A stretch of DNA of 64,000 nucleotides from Shimia sp965227725 (lineage in GTDB: Bacteria > Pseudomonadota > Alphaproteobacteria > Rhodobacterales > Rhodobacteraceae). The notes beneath the pieces were generated by a model. The model was not told the origin of the DNA, did no database searches, and saw nothing but the letters and a program-made list of their open reading frames with translations. Each line of letters opens with the position of its first letter. Within the stretch, counting starts at the first letter, position 1. Position numbers and translations under genes: made by a program. The stretch is from NCBI RefSeq assembly GCF_965227725.1, contig NZ_CBDDGH010000001.1, positions 1,114,728-1,178,727 on the forward strand, in the 5' to 3' direction. Below are positions 25,038 through 33,170 of the stretch, in pieces.

Positions 25038-26144
25038 TTACTTCGCCAGCCACGCTTCGAACTTTGCGTTCAGATCGTCGCGGTTGTCTGCCCACCATTC
25101 GTAGTCATAGATGTGCACGTTGGTCGCGTTGGCCGGGTCGGTTGGCATGTGTGGTGCCATGTCGATGCCCAGTTCAGCGTGGGTGCCCACGAGTGGCGCA
25201 GAGGATGCGCGCGCTGGACCGTAGGAGATGTATTTCGCCTGATCGGCCAGACGCTGTGTGTCTGTTGCGAACTTCAGGAAGTCCATCACACGTGCTTTGC
25301 GGTCTGCAGGCAGACCTTCTGGAACAATCCAACCATCAAGGTCAAAGGACTGCATGTCCCAGAGCATGCCAATCGGCTGGTTCTGCTCTGCGATGGCAGA
25401 GAACAGACGGCCGTTGAAGGTGGAGCCCATGACAACTTCGCCGTCAGCCAGCAGCTGTGGGGTTTCCGCGCCTGCGGTCCACCAGACAACCTGATCCTTG
25501 ATGGTGTCAAGCTTTGCCAGTGCCTGGCTTACACCTTCGTCGGTGCCCAGCGTGTCATAGATGTCTTCTTTGGCAACGCCGTCACAGAAGAGAGCCCATT
25601 CCATGTTGTCGATTGGGCGTTTCTGAAGCGCGCGCTTGCCTGGGTAAGCTGCCAGATCGAATACGTCACAAACGGAGGTTGGAGCGGTGTCGCCGACCAG
25701 ATCGGTGCGGTAGCCGAAAGTGGTGGAGTATACGATCTGAGGGGCAAAGCACTCAGACACCAGCAGATCACCGAAGTCATCTTCTGCGGAGGTGCCATCA
25801 GGCGCCGCCGCCAGATCGGTGGCTGGATCCAGCTCGACCGCCAGACCTTCGTCACAAAGACGCATGGAGTCAGAGGCCACAACATCGACCAGATCCCAGG
25901 TCACATTGCCCGCTTCGTTCATGGCGCGCAGCTTTGCCACGGCTTCAGCAGAGCTCTCGTCCCAAGTGACTTTCACTTCTGGATTCAGTGCCAGATAGGG
26001 CTCTACATAGGCTTTGATCTGGCTGGATTGGTATGCACCACCCCAGGACACCAGGGTCATTTCGTTTGCCATTTCCTCGGCAAATGCTGCCGGGGCGCAA
26101 AGTGCGGTCGTTGCCGCCAGTGCTGCAAGTTTGGTGAGTTTCAT
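25038..26144 (-). CDS. polyamine-type ABC transporter substrate-binding protein
   Basis: Periplasmic protein of 368 residues. Signal peptide of about 22 residues (LAALAATTALCAPAAFA). The mature start MTLVSWGGAYQSSQIKAYVE, the DLVDVVASDSMRLCDEG block and the late IYDYEWWADNRDDLNAKFE are as in the PotD/extracellular solute-binding family 1 used for polyamines and related amines. Ligand not determinable. Lies between the ATPase gene (upstream) and the two permease genes, so one operon of ATPase-SBP-permease-permease. Confidence 0.87.
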   Translation of the reverse strand: MKLTKLAALAATTALCAPAAFAEEMANEMTLVSWGGAYQSSQIKAYVEPYLALNPEVKVTWDESSAEAVAKLRAMNEAGNVTWDLVDVVASDSMRLCDEGLAVELDPATDLAAAPDGTSAEDDFGDLLVSECFAPQIVYSTTFGYRTDLVGDTAPTSVCDVFDLAAYPGKRALQKRPIDNMEWALFCDGVAKEDIYDTLGTDEGVSQALAKLDTIKDQVVWWTAGAETPQLLADGEVVMGSTFNGRLFSAIAEQNQPIGMLWDMQSFDLDGWIVPEGLPADRKARVMDFLKFATDTQRLADQAKYISYGPARASSAPLVGTHAELGIDMAPHMPTDPANATNVHIYDYEWWADNRDDLNAKFEAWLAK

Positions 26145-26229
26145 AGAACACTCTCTCCTTGTTGGTTTTCTTGAATTTGGCTCATTTTTCCCCCGGTCAA
26201 TTGGGCGCCGGAGGTTTATGTCCCTATTG

Positions 26230-27333
26230 TCAGGCGTCGAGCGCGCGACAATCCTGAGGCAGCCAGCCGATCTCGATCTGCTGACCTGGTTTCAGGCGTT
26301 CCACATCCGGTGCATTTCGGGTTTTGATTACAAACTCATCATTGCCCGCCACAGACAAGCGCGTGCGGAAGATGTCGCCCATGTAGATGAATTCCTTCAC
26401 CTCGGCCTTCAGCGTGTGTGCGCCTTCTTGGATGCGGTCTTTATTGTATTCCACGCGCTCCGGACGGATCGATACACGAGTGCGTGCGCCCGCCTTCACA
26501 CTTTCGTGCACTGGCATGGCATCGATCAGCTCTCCGTCATCCAGCTGGATCAGCGCGAGACCATTGTTGAGCTCCTTGACGGTGCCTTCCAGCGTGTTGT
26601 TCTCGCCGATGAACTGCGCAACGAAGCTGTTCTGAGGCGCTTCATACAGGGTGTCCGGTGGATCAAGCTGCTGAATGCGGCCATCGTCAAACACCGCAAC
26701 GCGATCAGACATGGTCAAAGCTTCCGTCTGGTCGTGGGTCACATAAACTGTTGTGATGCCCAGATTGTGCGCGAGGTTGGTGATTTCGAACTGCATCTTT
26801 TCGCGCAGCTGCTTATCGAGTGCGCCGAGAGGTTCGTCCATCAGTACCAGCTCAGGTTCAAACACCAGCGCACGCGCCAGAGCGACACGCTGTTGCTGGC
26901 CACCTGAAAGCTGGGACGGCCGGCGGCCGCCAAAGGCGCCCATCTCCACCATATCCAGCGCGCGAAGGATTTTCTCCTCACGCTCGGTTTTGCCCATCTT
27001 GCGCACTTCGAGAGGAAAGCTGAGGTTCTCGGCAATCGTCATGTGGGGGAAAAGCGCATAGTTTTGGAAAACCATGCCAATGCCGCGCTTGTGGGGGGGG
27101 ATATTGTTGATCGAGGTGCCGCCAAGTCGAATATCGCCATGGGTTGCGGTTTCAAAACCTGCCAACATCATCAGGCAGGTCGTCTTGCCTGACCCGGATG
27201 GCCCCAACATGGTTAGAAATTCGCCTTTGGGCAGGCTCAAGTTCAGATCTTTGACGACGAGTGTCTCACCATCGTAGCTCTTTTGCACGCGGTCGAATTC
27301 GACAAACGCGCCATTAGATGCACTATCAGCCAA
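26230..27333 (-). CDS. polyamine-type ABC transporter ATP-binding protein (PotA-like)
   Basis: ATPase of 367 residues: Walker A GPSGSGKTT (about 44-52), Q loop VFQNYALFP, signature LSGGQQQRVALARAL, Walker B LVLMDEPLGALD and switch His in YVTHDQTEA, followed by a TOBE regulatory domain (TRVSIRPERVEYNKD). The start is TTG at 27333, supported by AGGGAG 6 nt upstream, giving MADSASNGAF. First gene of the minus operon; its control region is the 305-bp gap up to the aminotransferase stop. Confidence 0.9.
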   Translation of the reverse strand: MADSASNGAFVEFDRVQKSYDGETLVVKDLNLSLPKGEFLTMLGPSGSGKTTCLMMLAGFETATHGDIRLGGTSINNIPPHKRGIGMVFQNYALFPHMTIAENLSFPLEVRKMGKTEREEKILRALDMVEMGAFGGRRPSQLSGGQQQRVALARALVFEPELVLMDEPLGALDKQLREKMQFEITNLAHNLGITTVYVTHDQTEALTMSDRVAVFDDGRIQQLDPPDTLYEAPQNSFVAQFIGENNTLEGTVKELNNGLALIQLDDGELIDAMPVHESVKAGARTRVSIRPERVEYNKDRIQEGAHTLKAEVKEFIYMGDIFRTRLSVAGNDEFVIKTRNAPDVERLKPGQQIEIGWLPQDCRALDA

Positions 27334-27464
27334 AATAGGCTCCCTGTGTTTTCAGTCGGCAGATTGTCTCTGCTCATCTGTTTCAAGTGTAACCACACCT
27401 GCGTCTCATTGCGCAACACCGCAGTCCACATCGGAAAGTTTGCCAGTCAATCTCGTCCGGCAAG

Positions 27465-27508
27465 GTCGGTTTGCGACACAACAAAGATGATTTTCGTCAA
27501 AAACCGAC
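27465..27508. promoter_or_regulatory. imperfect inverted repeat upstream of the ABC ATPase gene
   Basis: GTCGGTTTGCGAC (27465-27477) and the inverse of GTCAAAAACCGAC (27496-27508) match at 11 of 13 positions (GTCGGTTT and GAC exact). Such spaced arms may be a two-site operator of a dimeric regulator. No binding protein is known. Confidence 0.35.
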
Positions 27509-27580
27509 AGAGGTAAACCCATAATTCTAAAAAATATCCGTGAATTTCCCCTTTGGGTTGAGAAGTGATGTGTGCGAGGC

Positions 27581-27613
27581 AAAAAAGAATCCCCGGAAAG
27601 TGCTTCCGGGGAT
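27581..27613 (-). terminator. rho-independent terminator of the aminotransferase gene
   Basis: A perfect 10-bp stem ATCCCCGGAA / TTCCGGGGAT around 5 nt, followed on the minus strand by TCTTTTTT. It lies 26 bp after the aminotransferase stop. Confidence 0.9.
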
Positions 27614-27616
27614 GTC

Positions 27617-27626
27617 AATTTGATCA
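27617..27626 (-). promoter_or_regulatory. TGATCAAATT element, copy 1
   Basis: Exact TGATCAAATT on the minus strand, between the aminotransferase stop and its terminator, 284 bp upstream of the ATPase start. Two more exact copies flank the GntR gene. Confidence 0.35.
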
Positions 27627-27638
27627 CTTATTAGGCGA

Positions 27639-29027
27639 CTATTTGTAGAGTCCCTCAGCTTTGATTTGCTCGTAGGTCTGATCCAAAGCGCGCGTTGCGC
27701 GTTCGATCAGAACATCAACATCTGCTTTCTGAAGCACCAACGGCGGGGAGATGATCATCCGGTCGCCGACGTGGCGCATGATGAGGTTGTTGGCAAAGCA
27801 GTGCTCTCGGCATTTGTAGCCCACGGTTCCTGTCTCTGCTTCAAACGGCGCGCGGGTTTCCTTGTTGGGTGTCAGCGCAATTGACCCCATCATCCCGACG
27901 ATTTTGGCCTCACCAACCAAAGGATGCTCTGTCAGCGCTTCCCATTTCTCTTTGAGGTACGGCGCCACGTCGTCGCGGACATGGCCAATGATGTTCTCCT
28001 CTTCCAGAATGCGCAGGTTTTCCAGCGCCACTGCGCAGGCCACCGGATGGCCGGAGTAGGTATAGCCGTGGTTGAACTCGGTCGCGCCGACCACATTTGC
28101 CACCTCATCACAGACAATCGAGCCGCCGATTGGCGCGTAACCTGAGGAAAGGCCTTTGGCGATCGACATGATGTGGGGTTTGATGCCCACTGTCTGGCTG
28201 CCAAACCAGTTTCCGGTGCGCCCAAAGCCACAGATCACTTCATCCGCGATCAGCAGGATCTCATATTTGTCGCAGATACGCTGGATCTCCGGCCAATAGG
28301 TCTCTGGCGGAACAATCACGCCCCCGGCCCCCTGGATTGGCTCCGCAATGAAGGCCGCCACGCGGTCTTCACCAAGTTCCAGAATGGCCTCTTCCAGCTC
28401 TTGGGCACGCTGAAGGCCGAACTCTTCAGGGCTCATGTCACCCCCCTCAGCCCACCAGTTTGGTTGGTTGATATGGTGCACATCCGGAATGGGCAGGCTG
28501 CCTTGTTGGTGCATTGGCACCATACCGCCGAGGCTTGCACCGGCCATGGTGGAGCCGTGATAGGCGTTTTTACGGCTGATGAAGACCGTTTTGCTGGGCT
28601 TGCCTTTGGCAGACCAATAATGCCGCACAAGTCGCATATTGGTGTCATTGGCCTCAGAGCCGGAGCCTGCATAAAACACATGATTGAGATCACCCGGAGC
28701 AAGCTCTGCAAGCTTTGCTGAAAGGGCGATCACCGGCACATGAGTGGTTTTGAAGAACGTGTTGTAATAGGGCAGTTCGCGCATTTGGCGCGCGGCGACT
28801 TCCGCAAGCTCTTCGCGGCCATAGCCGATATTAACGCACCAAAGCCCGGCCATTGCGTCCAGGATCTGCTCGCCTTCGCTGTCGGTTAATGTCACGCCTT
28901 TGGCCTGCGTGATCACCCGCGCGCCAGTGCTGTCAAAATCTGCCTGCGTGGAAAACGGATGCATGTGGTGCGCCGCATCCAACGCCTGAAGCTCTGCCGT
29001 CGGCAGGTGATTGGTGATCATATTCAT
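27639..29027 (-). CDS. class III aminotransferase, probable polyamine/omega-amino acid:pyruvate type
   Basis: PLP enzyme of 462 residues of the class III family. Features: YAGSGSEANDTNMRLVRHYW, KNAYHGSTMAG, LIADEVICGFGRTGNWFGSQ, and the PLP lysine in SIAKGLSSGYAPIGG. Best fit is with SpuC-like putrescine/beta-alanine:pyruvate aminotransferases, in keeping with two polyamine transporters on either side. Chosen ATG at 29027 has GAGGATTGCC directly upstream; an in-frame ATG at 29084 has none. It is downstream of the GntR gene on the same strand. Amino donor not decided by sequence. Confidence 0.85.
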   Translation of the reverse strand: MNMITNHLPTAELQALDAAHHMHPFSTQADFDSTGARVITQAKGVTLTDSEGEQILDAMAGLWCVNIGYGREELAEVAARQMRELPYYNTFFKTTHVPVIALSAKLAELAPGDLNHVFYAGSGSEANDTNMRLVRHYWSAKGKPSKTVFISRKNAYHGSTMAGASLGGMVPMHQQGSLPIPDVHHINQPNWWAEGGDMSPEEFGLQRAQELEEAILELGEDRVAAFIAEPIQGAGGVIVPPETYWPEIQRICDKYEILLIADEVICGFGRTGNWFGSQTVGIKPHIMSIAKGLSSGYAPIGGSIVCDEVANVVGATEFNHGYTYSGHPVACAVALENLRILEEENIIGHVRDDVAPYLKEKWEALTEHPLVGEAKIVGMMGSIALTPNKETRAPFEAETGTVGYKCREHCFANNLIMRHVGDRMIISPPLVLQKADVDVLIERATRALDQTYEQIKAEGLYK

Positions 29028-29102
29028 GGCAATCCTCGCAGAGAAAATTTGGGGCAGGGTGAGGGTGTCCTCAGCTGCTTTCATTGTCTGCGTTCAAAAA
29101 TA

Positions 29103-29117
29103 TGATCAAATTTTGAT
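29103..29117 (+). promoter_or_regulatory. TGATCAAATT element, copy 2, in a palindrome
   Basis: TGATCAAATT at 29103-29112; within it ATCAAA-T-TTTGAT (29105-29117) is a perfect palindrome with one central base. It lies 76 bp before the aminotransferase ATG and overlaps the final codon of the GntR gene. Confidence 0.5.
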
Positions 29118-29833
29118 TAGTCAATCATCTCGGCGAATCCAGTGCCTTCTCGAAGGGCATCACGGATCTCTTCCATCCCTTGTGTCACGTCCTGGCGGAT
29201 GGCTTCTCCCACCGCCGCTGCATCTTTTTTGTGCAGCGCTTCCAGCGCGGTTTTGTGGTTGTCTGGCAGGTTTTGCGTCCCCATGCGCCCGCATACCACG
29301 CGCATGGAAGGCCCGAACCGCAGCCACACACTGTTGGCCACATCCAGCAGGATCGGCGCTTGGGCTGCCTCATAAAGCAGCGCGTGGAAATCATAGTTGC
29401 GACGAAGATAGGCAGAAACATCGCCGCGTGTGATGGCCTCATCCAGCCGGGAATCGATCTGTTCCAAGCGTGCGATCTGGCGTGCCGAAATATGGGTCGC
29501 AGCCTGTTCTGCGAGCCGCGTTTCCACTGATTCTCGAAGAAAAATAAGGTCATCAATGGCATCGACAGTCAGCAATGGCACCACAACACGCCGGTTCCCG
29601 CGAAACTCCAGCGCCCCTTCGCTTGTCAGGCGTCGAATCGCTTCTCGGATTGGTGTCATGCCTGCGCCTGTGCGCTCAATGAGGCCTTGGATGGTCACGG
29701 CCTGACCCGGTGCAAGCTCTCCAAAAAGAACGGCTTCGCGCAGTTGTGCATAGACCTGCTGATGTACCGGAACACGGGCCGTACTTTCTTTTGTCTGCTC
29801 ACCAGCTTGTGTCAAATCCGACCTGCCTTTCAT
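29117..29833 (-). CDS. GntR-family regulator, FCD type
   Basis: Regulator of 238 residues. N-terminal winged helix with VYAQLREAVLFGELAPGQAV, GAGMTPIREAIRRLTSEGAL and RGNRRVVVP; C-terminal FCD domain of six helices (LIFLRESVETRLAEQAATHI, YDFHALLYEAAQ, DNHKTALEALHKKDAAAVGE) whose Asp/His residues usually bind a metal and a carboxylate ligand. Placed between the aminotransferase gene and a divergent polyamine transporter, so it probably controls polyamine uptake and breakdown. Two TGATCAAATT copies flank it. Confidence 0.88.
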   Translation of the reverse strand: MKGRSDLTQAGEQTKESTARVPVHQQVYAQLREAVLFGELAPGQAVTIQGLIERTGAGMTPIREAIRRLTSEGALEFRGNRRVVVPLLTVDAIDDLIFLRESVETRLAEQAATHISARQIARLEQIDSRLDEAITRGDVSAYLRRNYDFHALLYEAAQAPILLDVANSVWLRFGPSMRVVCGRMGTQNLPDNHKTALEALHKKDAAAVGEAIRQDVTQGMEEIRDALREGTGFAEMID

Positions 29834-29918
29834 TTATGCAAACCACGCCTGAGTGGTTCTCTCAAACACGCCTCTGTGACGCTCAATTGCACAAGTATGT
29901 TGCCATAGCGCAAAAACT

Positions 29919-29931
29919 TGATCAAATTAAT
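29919..29931 (+). promoter_or_regulatory. TGATCAAATT element, copy 3
   Basis: TGATCAAATT at 29919-29928, preceded by T so that TTGATCAA is a palindrome and followed by AAT. It lies between GntR and the divergent transporter, 53 bp before the ATG of the putrescine-binding protein gene, a normal operator position. Confidence 0.5.
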
Positions 29932-29981
29932 CTCGCATAATGTGACCGGGCCCAGAACTCGGCATCCAACGGGAGATCAAC

Positions 29982-31067
29982 ATGAAGACACCCCTTATTA
30001 CCCTCACCGCGACCCTTGCGCTGACAGCGGCGACGGCATCGGCCGAAGAAGTCCGGGTCTATAACTGGTCCGACTATATCGACGAAGCACTGCTGGAAAA
30101 GTTCGAAGCAGAAACCGGCATCAAGCTGATCTATGATGTGTTTGACAGCAACGATGTGCTCGAAACCAAAATGCTCGCGGGCAACTCCGGCTATGATGTC
30201 GTGGTGCCCACCGGTGCCTTCCTGCAGCGTCAGATCGCGGCAGGCGTGTTTCAGAAGCTCGACAAAGGTCAGCTCAGCAATATCGGCAACATGTGGGATG
30301 TGGTTGAGCAGCGCACAGCCAACTACGATCCAGACAACGCCTACTCCATTAACTACATGTGGGGCACCACGGGCATTGGCGTGAACCTCGGCAAAGTCAA
30401 AGAGGTGCTGGGTGAGGATGCGCCGATCGGGTCCCTCGATCTGATCTTCAACCCCGAAAATATGGAGAAACTCGCGGAATGTGGCGTTCACATTCTGGAC
30501 GCTTCCGATGAGATGATCCCGGCGGCGCTGGCGTATCTGGGCGAAGACCCCACCAGCCAAGACAAAGATGTGATTGCCAAGGTTGAGCCACTCTTTACCG
30601 CGATTGCACCCTACGTTCAGAAGTTCCACAGCTCTGAATACATCAACGCGCTTGCCAACGGCGATATCTGCGTAGCGATGGGCTGGTCCGGGGACATTCT
30701 GCAGGCGCGAGATCGTGCATGGGAAGCGGAAAACGGGGTCGAAATCGCCTACAATGCGCCATCCGAAGGTGCGCTGATGTGGTTTGACCAAATGGCCATT
30801 CCAGCTGATGCGCCAAATCCGGAAGCGGCGCATAAGTTCCTGAACTTCATCATGGAAGCGCAGAACATGGCAGATGCTTCCAACTATGTGTACTACGCAA
30901 ACGGCAACCTCGCCTCACAGCCGCTCTTGGCGGAAGACGTGATTGGTGATCCGGCGATCTACCCGGATGAGGCAACGCTCGGAAACCTCTACACAGTGTC
31001 TCCGTATCCTCCGAAAGTGCAGCGTGTTGTGACCCGCCTCTGGACGAAGATCAAATCCGGCACCTAA
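29982..31067 (+). CDS. potF: putrescine-type ABC transporter substrate-binding protein (PotF-like)
   Basis: Periplasmic binding protein of 361 residues: signal peptide LITLTATLALTAATASA (about 1-21), then VRVYNWSDYIDEALLEKFEA, the hallmark start of PotF/PotD. Conserved YDVVVPTGAFLQRQ, NYMWGTTGIGVN and MGWSGDILQARDRAWEAENG fit polyamine binding. Best guess ligand is putrescine; not proved. GGGAGA stands 8 nt before the ATG. First gene of the plus operon, divergent from GntR. Confidence 0.88.
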   Translation: MKTPLITLTATLALTAATASAEEVRVYNWSDYIDEALLEKFEAETGIKLIYDVFDSNDVLETKMLAGNSGYDVVVPTGAFLQRQIAAGVFQKLDKGQLSNIGNMWDVVEQRTANYDPDNAYSINYMWGTTGIGVNLGKVKEVLGEDAPIGSLDLIFNPENMEKLAECGVHILDASDEMIPAALAYLGEDPTSQDKDVIAKVEPLFTAIAPYVQKFHSSEYINALANGDICVAMGWSGDILQARDRAWEAENGVEIAYNAPSEGALMWFDQMAIPADAPNPEAAHKFLNFIMEAQNMADASNYVYYANGNLASQPLLAEDVIGDPAIYPDEATLGNLYTVSPYPPKVQRVVTRLWTKIKSGT

Positions 31068-31082
31068 GAACAAAGTGACCAC

Positions 31083-31115
31083 AGGCTCGCGTCTTTGAGG
31101 CGCGGGCCTCTTTCT
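31083..31115 (+). terminator. attenuator-like hairpin after the PotF-like gene
   Basis: AGGCTCGCG (31083-31091) pairs with CGCGGGCCT (31101-31109), one G-T wobble, followed by CTTTCT. Placed between the binding-protein gene and the ATPase gene, it probably limits read-through so that the binding protein is made in excess. Confidence 0.5.
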
Positions 31116-31154
31116 GCATTCGTGAGTTCGCCTCCTGCCACTTCGGAGACCGCC

Positions 31155-32279
31155 ATGGCGCTTGATGCCTTTGCCCCTTGGGAAGACCCAACAGCAAAAC
31201 CCCTTATCCAGTTTCAAAACGTTACCAAGCGGTTTGGCGATTTCACGGCGATCGACAATCTGAATGTCGACATTTTTGAGCGTGAGTTTTTTGCCCTGCT
31301 CGGGCCTTCGGGTTGTGGCAAAACAACGATGATGCGCATGCTCGCGGGTTTTGAAACGCCAACCGAGGGCAGCATATTGCTGGCCGGTCAAGACATCGCA
31401 CCTGTGCCGCCAAACAAACGCGCAGTGAATATGATGTTTCAGTCATATGCGCTGTTCCCGCATCTGAGTATTTGGGAAAACATCGCCTTTGGTCTGCGTC
31501 GTGACAGGATGCCCAAAGACCAGATCGCCGCGCGCGTCGAAGAGATGCTGCGCCTGACACGTTTGGACAAATTTGCGCGGCGAAAGCCACACCAAATCTC
31601 TGGTGGCCAGAGACAGCGCGTGGCGCTGGCCCGGTCTCTCGCCAAAGCGCCCAAGCTTCTCTTGCTTGATGAGCCACTTGGCGCACTCGACAAGAAGCTG
31701 CGTCAGGAAACGCAGTTTGAACTGATGGACATTCAGGAGAAAACCGGCACCACCTTTGTGATTGTGACCCACGATCAGGAAGAGGCGATGACTGTGGCAA
31801 GCCGCGTTGCGGTGATGGACCACGGAAAAATCATTCAAGTGGCCACCCCTGACGTGATCTATGAGGCTCCGAACTCCACCTATGTTGCCGACTTTATTGG
31901 CGAGGTGAATTTGATCACGGGCAAGGCGGATCCGAAAGGAGATGTCCTTCAAATGCACTGGGCCGAAGCCCAGCCTGCCATCGTTGGTGCGCCGCTTGAG
32001 GGGGCGCAGGCGGGGCAGGATCTGCACTACGCCATCAGGCCAGAAAAAGTCTCTATTTCAGCTGAAAAGCCCGTTGAGGCCGCCAATGCCGTGCAGGGCA
32101 AAGTGCTGGATATCGCCTACCTTGGAAATATTTCTACCTACCACGTGGAGCTCGCGGGGGGGCAGATCATCAAAGCCCAGGCTGCCAACAACCGCCGTAT
32201 CTCCCGACGCGCTTTCACTTGGGAAGACGATGTTTGGCTCAGCTGGACCGCCACAGCCGGCGTCTTTCTGGAGCGCTAA
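31155..32279 (+). CDS. potG: putrescine-type ABC transporter ATP-binding protein (PotG-like)
   Basis: ATPase of 374 residues with Walker A GPSGCGKTT, Q loop MFQSYALFP, signature ISGGQRQRVALARSLA, Walker B LLLLDEPLGALDKKL, switch His in VTHDQEEAM and a C-terminal TOBE domain (YAIRPEKVSIS). The ORF reaches back to 31095, but GGAG 6 nt before the ATG at 31155 and the family N-terminus define this start. A weaker hairpin at 31083 lies in the upstream gap. Followed 3 bp later by the permease gene. Confidence 0.9.
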   Translation: MALDAFAPWEDPTAKPLIQFQNVTKRFGDFTAIDNLNVDIFEREFFALLGPSGCGKTTMMRMLAGFETPTEGSILLAGQDIAPVPPNKRAVNMMFQSYALFPHLSIWENIAFGLRRDRMPKDQIAARVEEMLRLTRLDKFARRKPHQISGGQRQRVALARSLAKAPKLLLLDEPLGALDKKLRQETQFELMDIQEKTGTTFVIVTHDQEEAMTVASRVAVMDHGKIIQVATPDVIYEAPNSTYVADFIGEVNLITGKADPKGDVLQMHWAEAQPAIVGAPLEGAQAGQDLHYAIRPEKVSISAEKPVEAANAVQGKVLDIAYLGNISTYHVELAGGQIIKAQAANNRRISRRAFTWEDDVWLSWTATAGVFLER

Positions 32280-32282
32280 CTG

Positions 32283-33170
32283 ATGCGTCGTCTTCTGATC
32301 GCAATCCCTTACGTCTGGCTTCTGGCACTCTTTATTGTGCCGTTCCTGATCGTTTTCAAAATCTCCCTCTCTGACACAGCCATCGCGATCCCGCCTTACA
32401 CGCCAACGCTGGATATATCGGCGGGCTTTGGCGCGATCAGAGAGTTCTTCTCGGAACTCGACTGGGAAAACTACATCTGGCTGACCGAAGATGACCTCTA
32501 TTGGAAAGCCTATCTCTCCAGCCTGAAAATCGCGCTGATCTCCACCTTCCTGACGCTGCTGGTTGGCTATCCCATCGCCTATGCAATGGCGCGGGCGCCT
32601 GAAGAATGGCGCGCCATGCTTTTCATGATGGTGATCCTGCCGTTTTGGACAAGCTTTCTGATCCGTGTCTATGCATGGATGGGCATTCTCAGCCAGGAAG
32701 GCTACCTCAACCAGTTCCTGTTTAGCATCGGTGTCATCAGTGAGCCTTTGGTGATCCTGAACACCAATATCGCCGTCTACATCGGCATCGTTTACACCTA
32801 TCTGCCCTTCATGATCCTGCCGATCTATGCCGCTCTGGAAAAGCTCGACATCAGCCTCTTGGAGGCCGCCGAAGACCTTGGCTGTTCGCGCTTCTCCGCC
32901 TTCTGGCTGATCACTGTGCCGCTCTCCAAACAGGGCATCATCGCAGGCAGTTTCCTGGTTTTCATTCCCACAATCGGTGAATTTGTGATCCCCTCTTTGC
33001 TGGGTGGCTCGCGCACGCTGATGATCGGCAAAGTGCTGTGGGAGGAGTTCTTCTCCAACCGCGACTGGCCCGTTGCCAGCGCCGTGGCTGTTGTCCTGCT
33101 GCTGATCCTGATCATTCCCATCGTGCTCTTCCAACGCAATGAGCAGAAGCAGCGGGAGGCAGGCAGATGA
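32283..33170 (+). CDS. potH: putrescine-type ABC transporter permease (PotH-like)
   Basis: Permease of 295 residues, normal PotH length, six membrane segments starting with LLIAIPYVWLLALFIVPFLI. EAA loop EAAEDLGCSRFSAFWLITVP. Between the first and second segments is the short periplasmic loop typical of PotH, in contrast to the PotB-like protein of the neighbouring transporter. The stop overlaps the next gene by 4 bp (ATGA), a sign of translational coupling. Confidence 0.88.
   Translation: MRRLLIAIPYVWLLALFIVPFLIVFKISLSDTAIAIPPYTPTLDISAGFGAIREFFSELDWENYIWLTEDDLYWKAYLSSLKIALISTFLTLLVGYPIAYAMARAPEEWRAMLFMMVILPFWTSFLIRVYAWMGILSQEGYLNQFLFSIGVISEPLVILNTNIAVYIGIVYTYLPFMILPIYAALEKLDISLLEAAEDLGCSRFSAFWLITVPLSKQGIIAGSFLVFIPTIGEFVIPSLLGGSRTLMIGKVLWEEFFSNRDWPVASAVAVVLLLILIIPIVLFQRNEQKQREAGR

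Larger units (their letters stand above)
27334..27638. other. 305-bp gene-free region between ABC operon and aminotransferase
   Basis: Holds the presumed promoter of the minus ABC operon, an imperfect inverted repeat (27465-27477 and 27496-27508), the terminator of the aminotransferase gene (27581-27613) and one copy of the TGATCAAATT element. I saw no convincing ORF. It is AT-richer than its flanks around 27485-27545. Confidence 0.7.

Noticed and set aside
24915..26174. 419-residue ORF on the plus strand
   Set aside because: Antisense to the binding-protein gene; Cys-, Gly- and Val-rich composition without recognisable motifs, and no ribosome site.
32058..33134. 358-residue ORF on the minus strand
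   Set aside because: Antisense to the PotG- and PotH-like genes; very polar repeats of Asp, Gln, Glu and His are typical of the reverse frame of membrane proteins.
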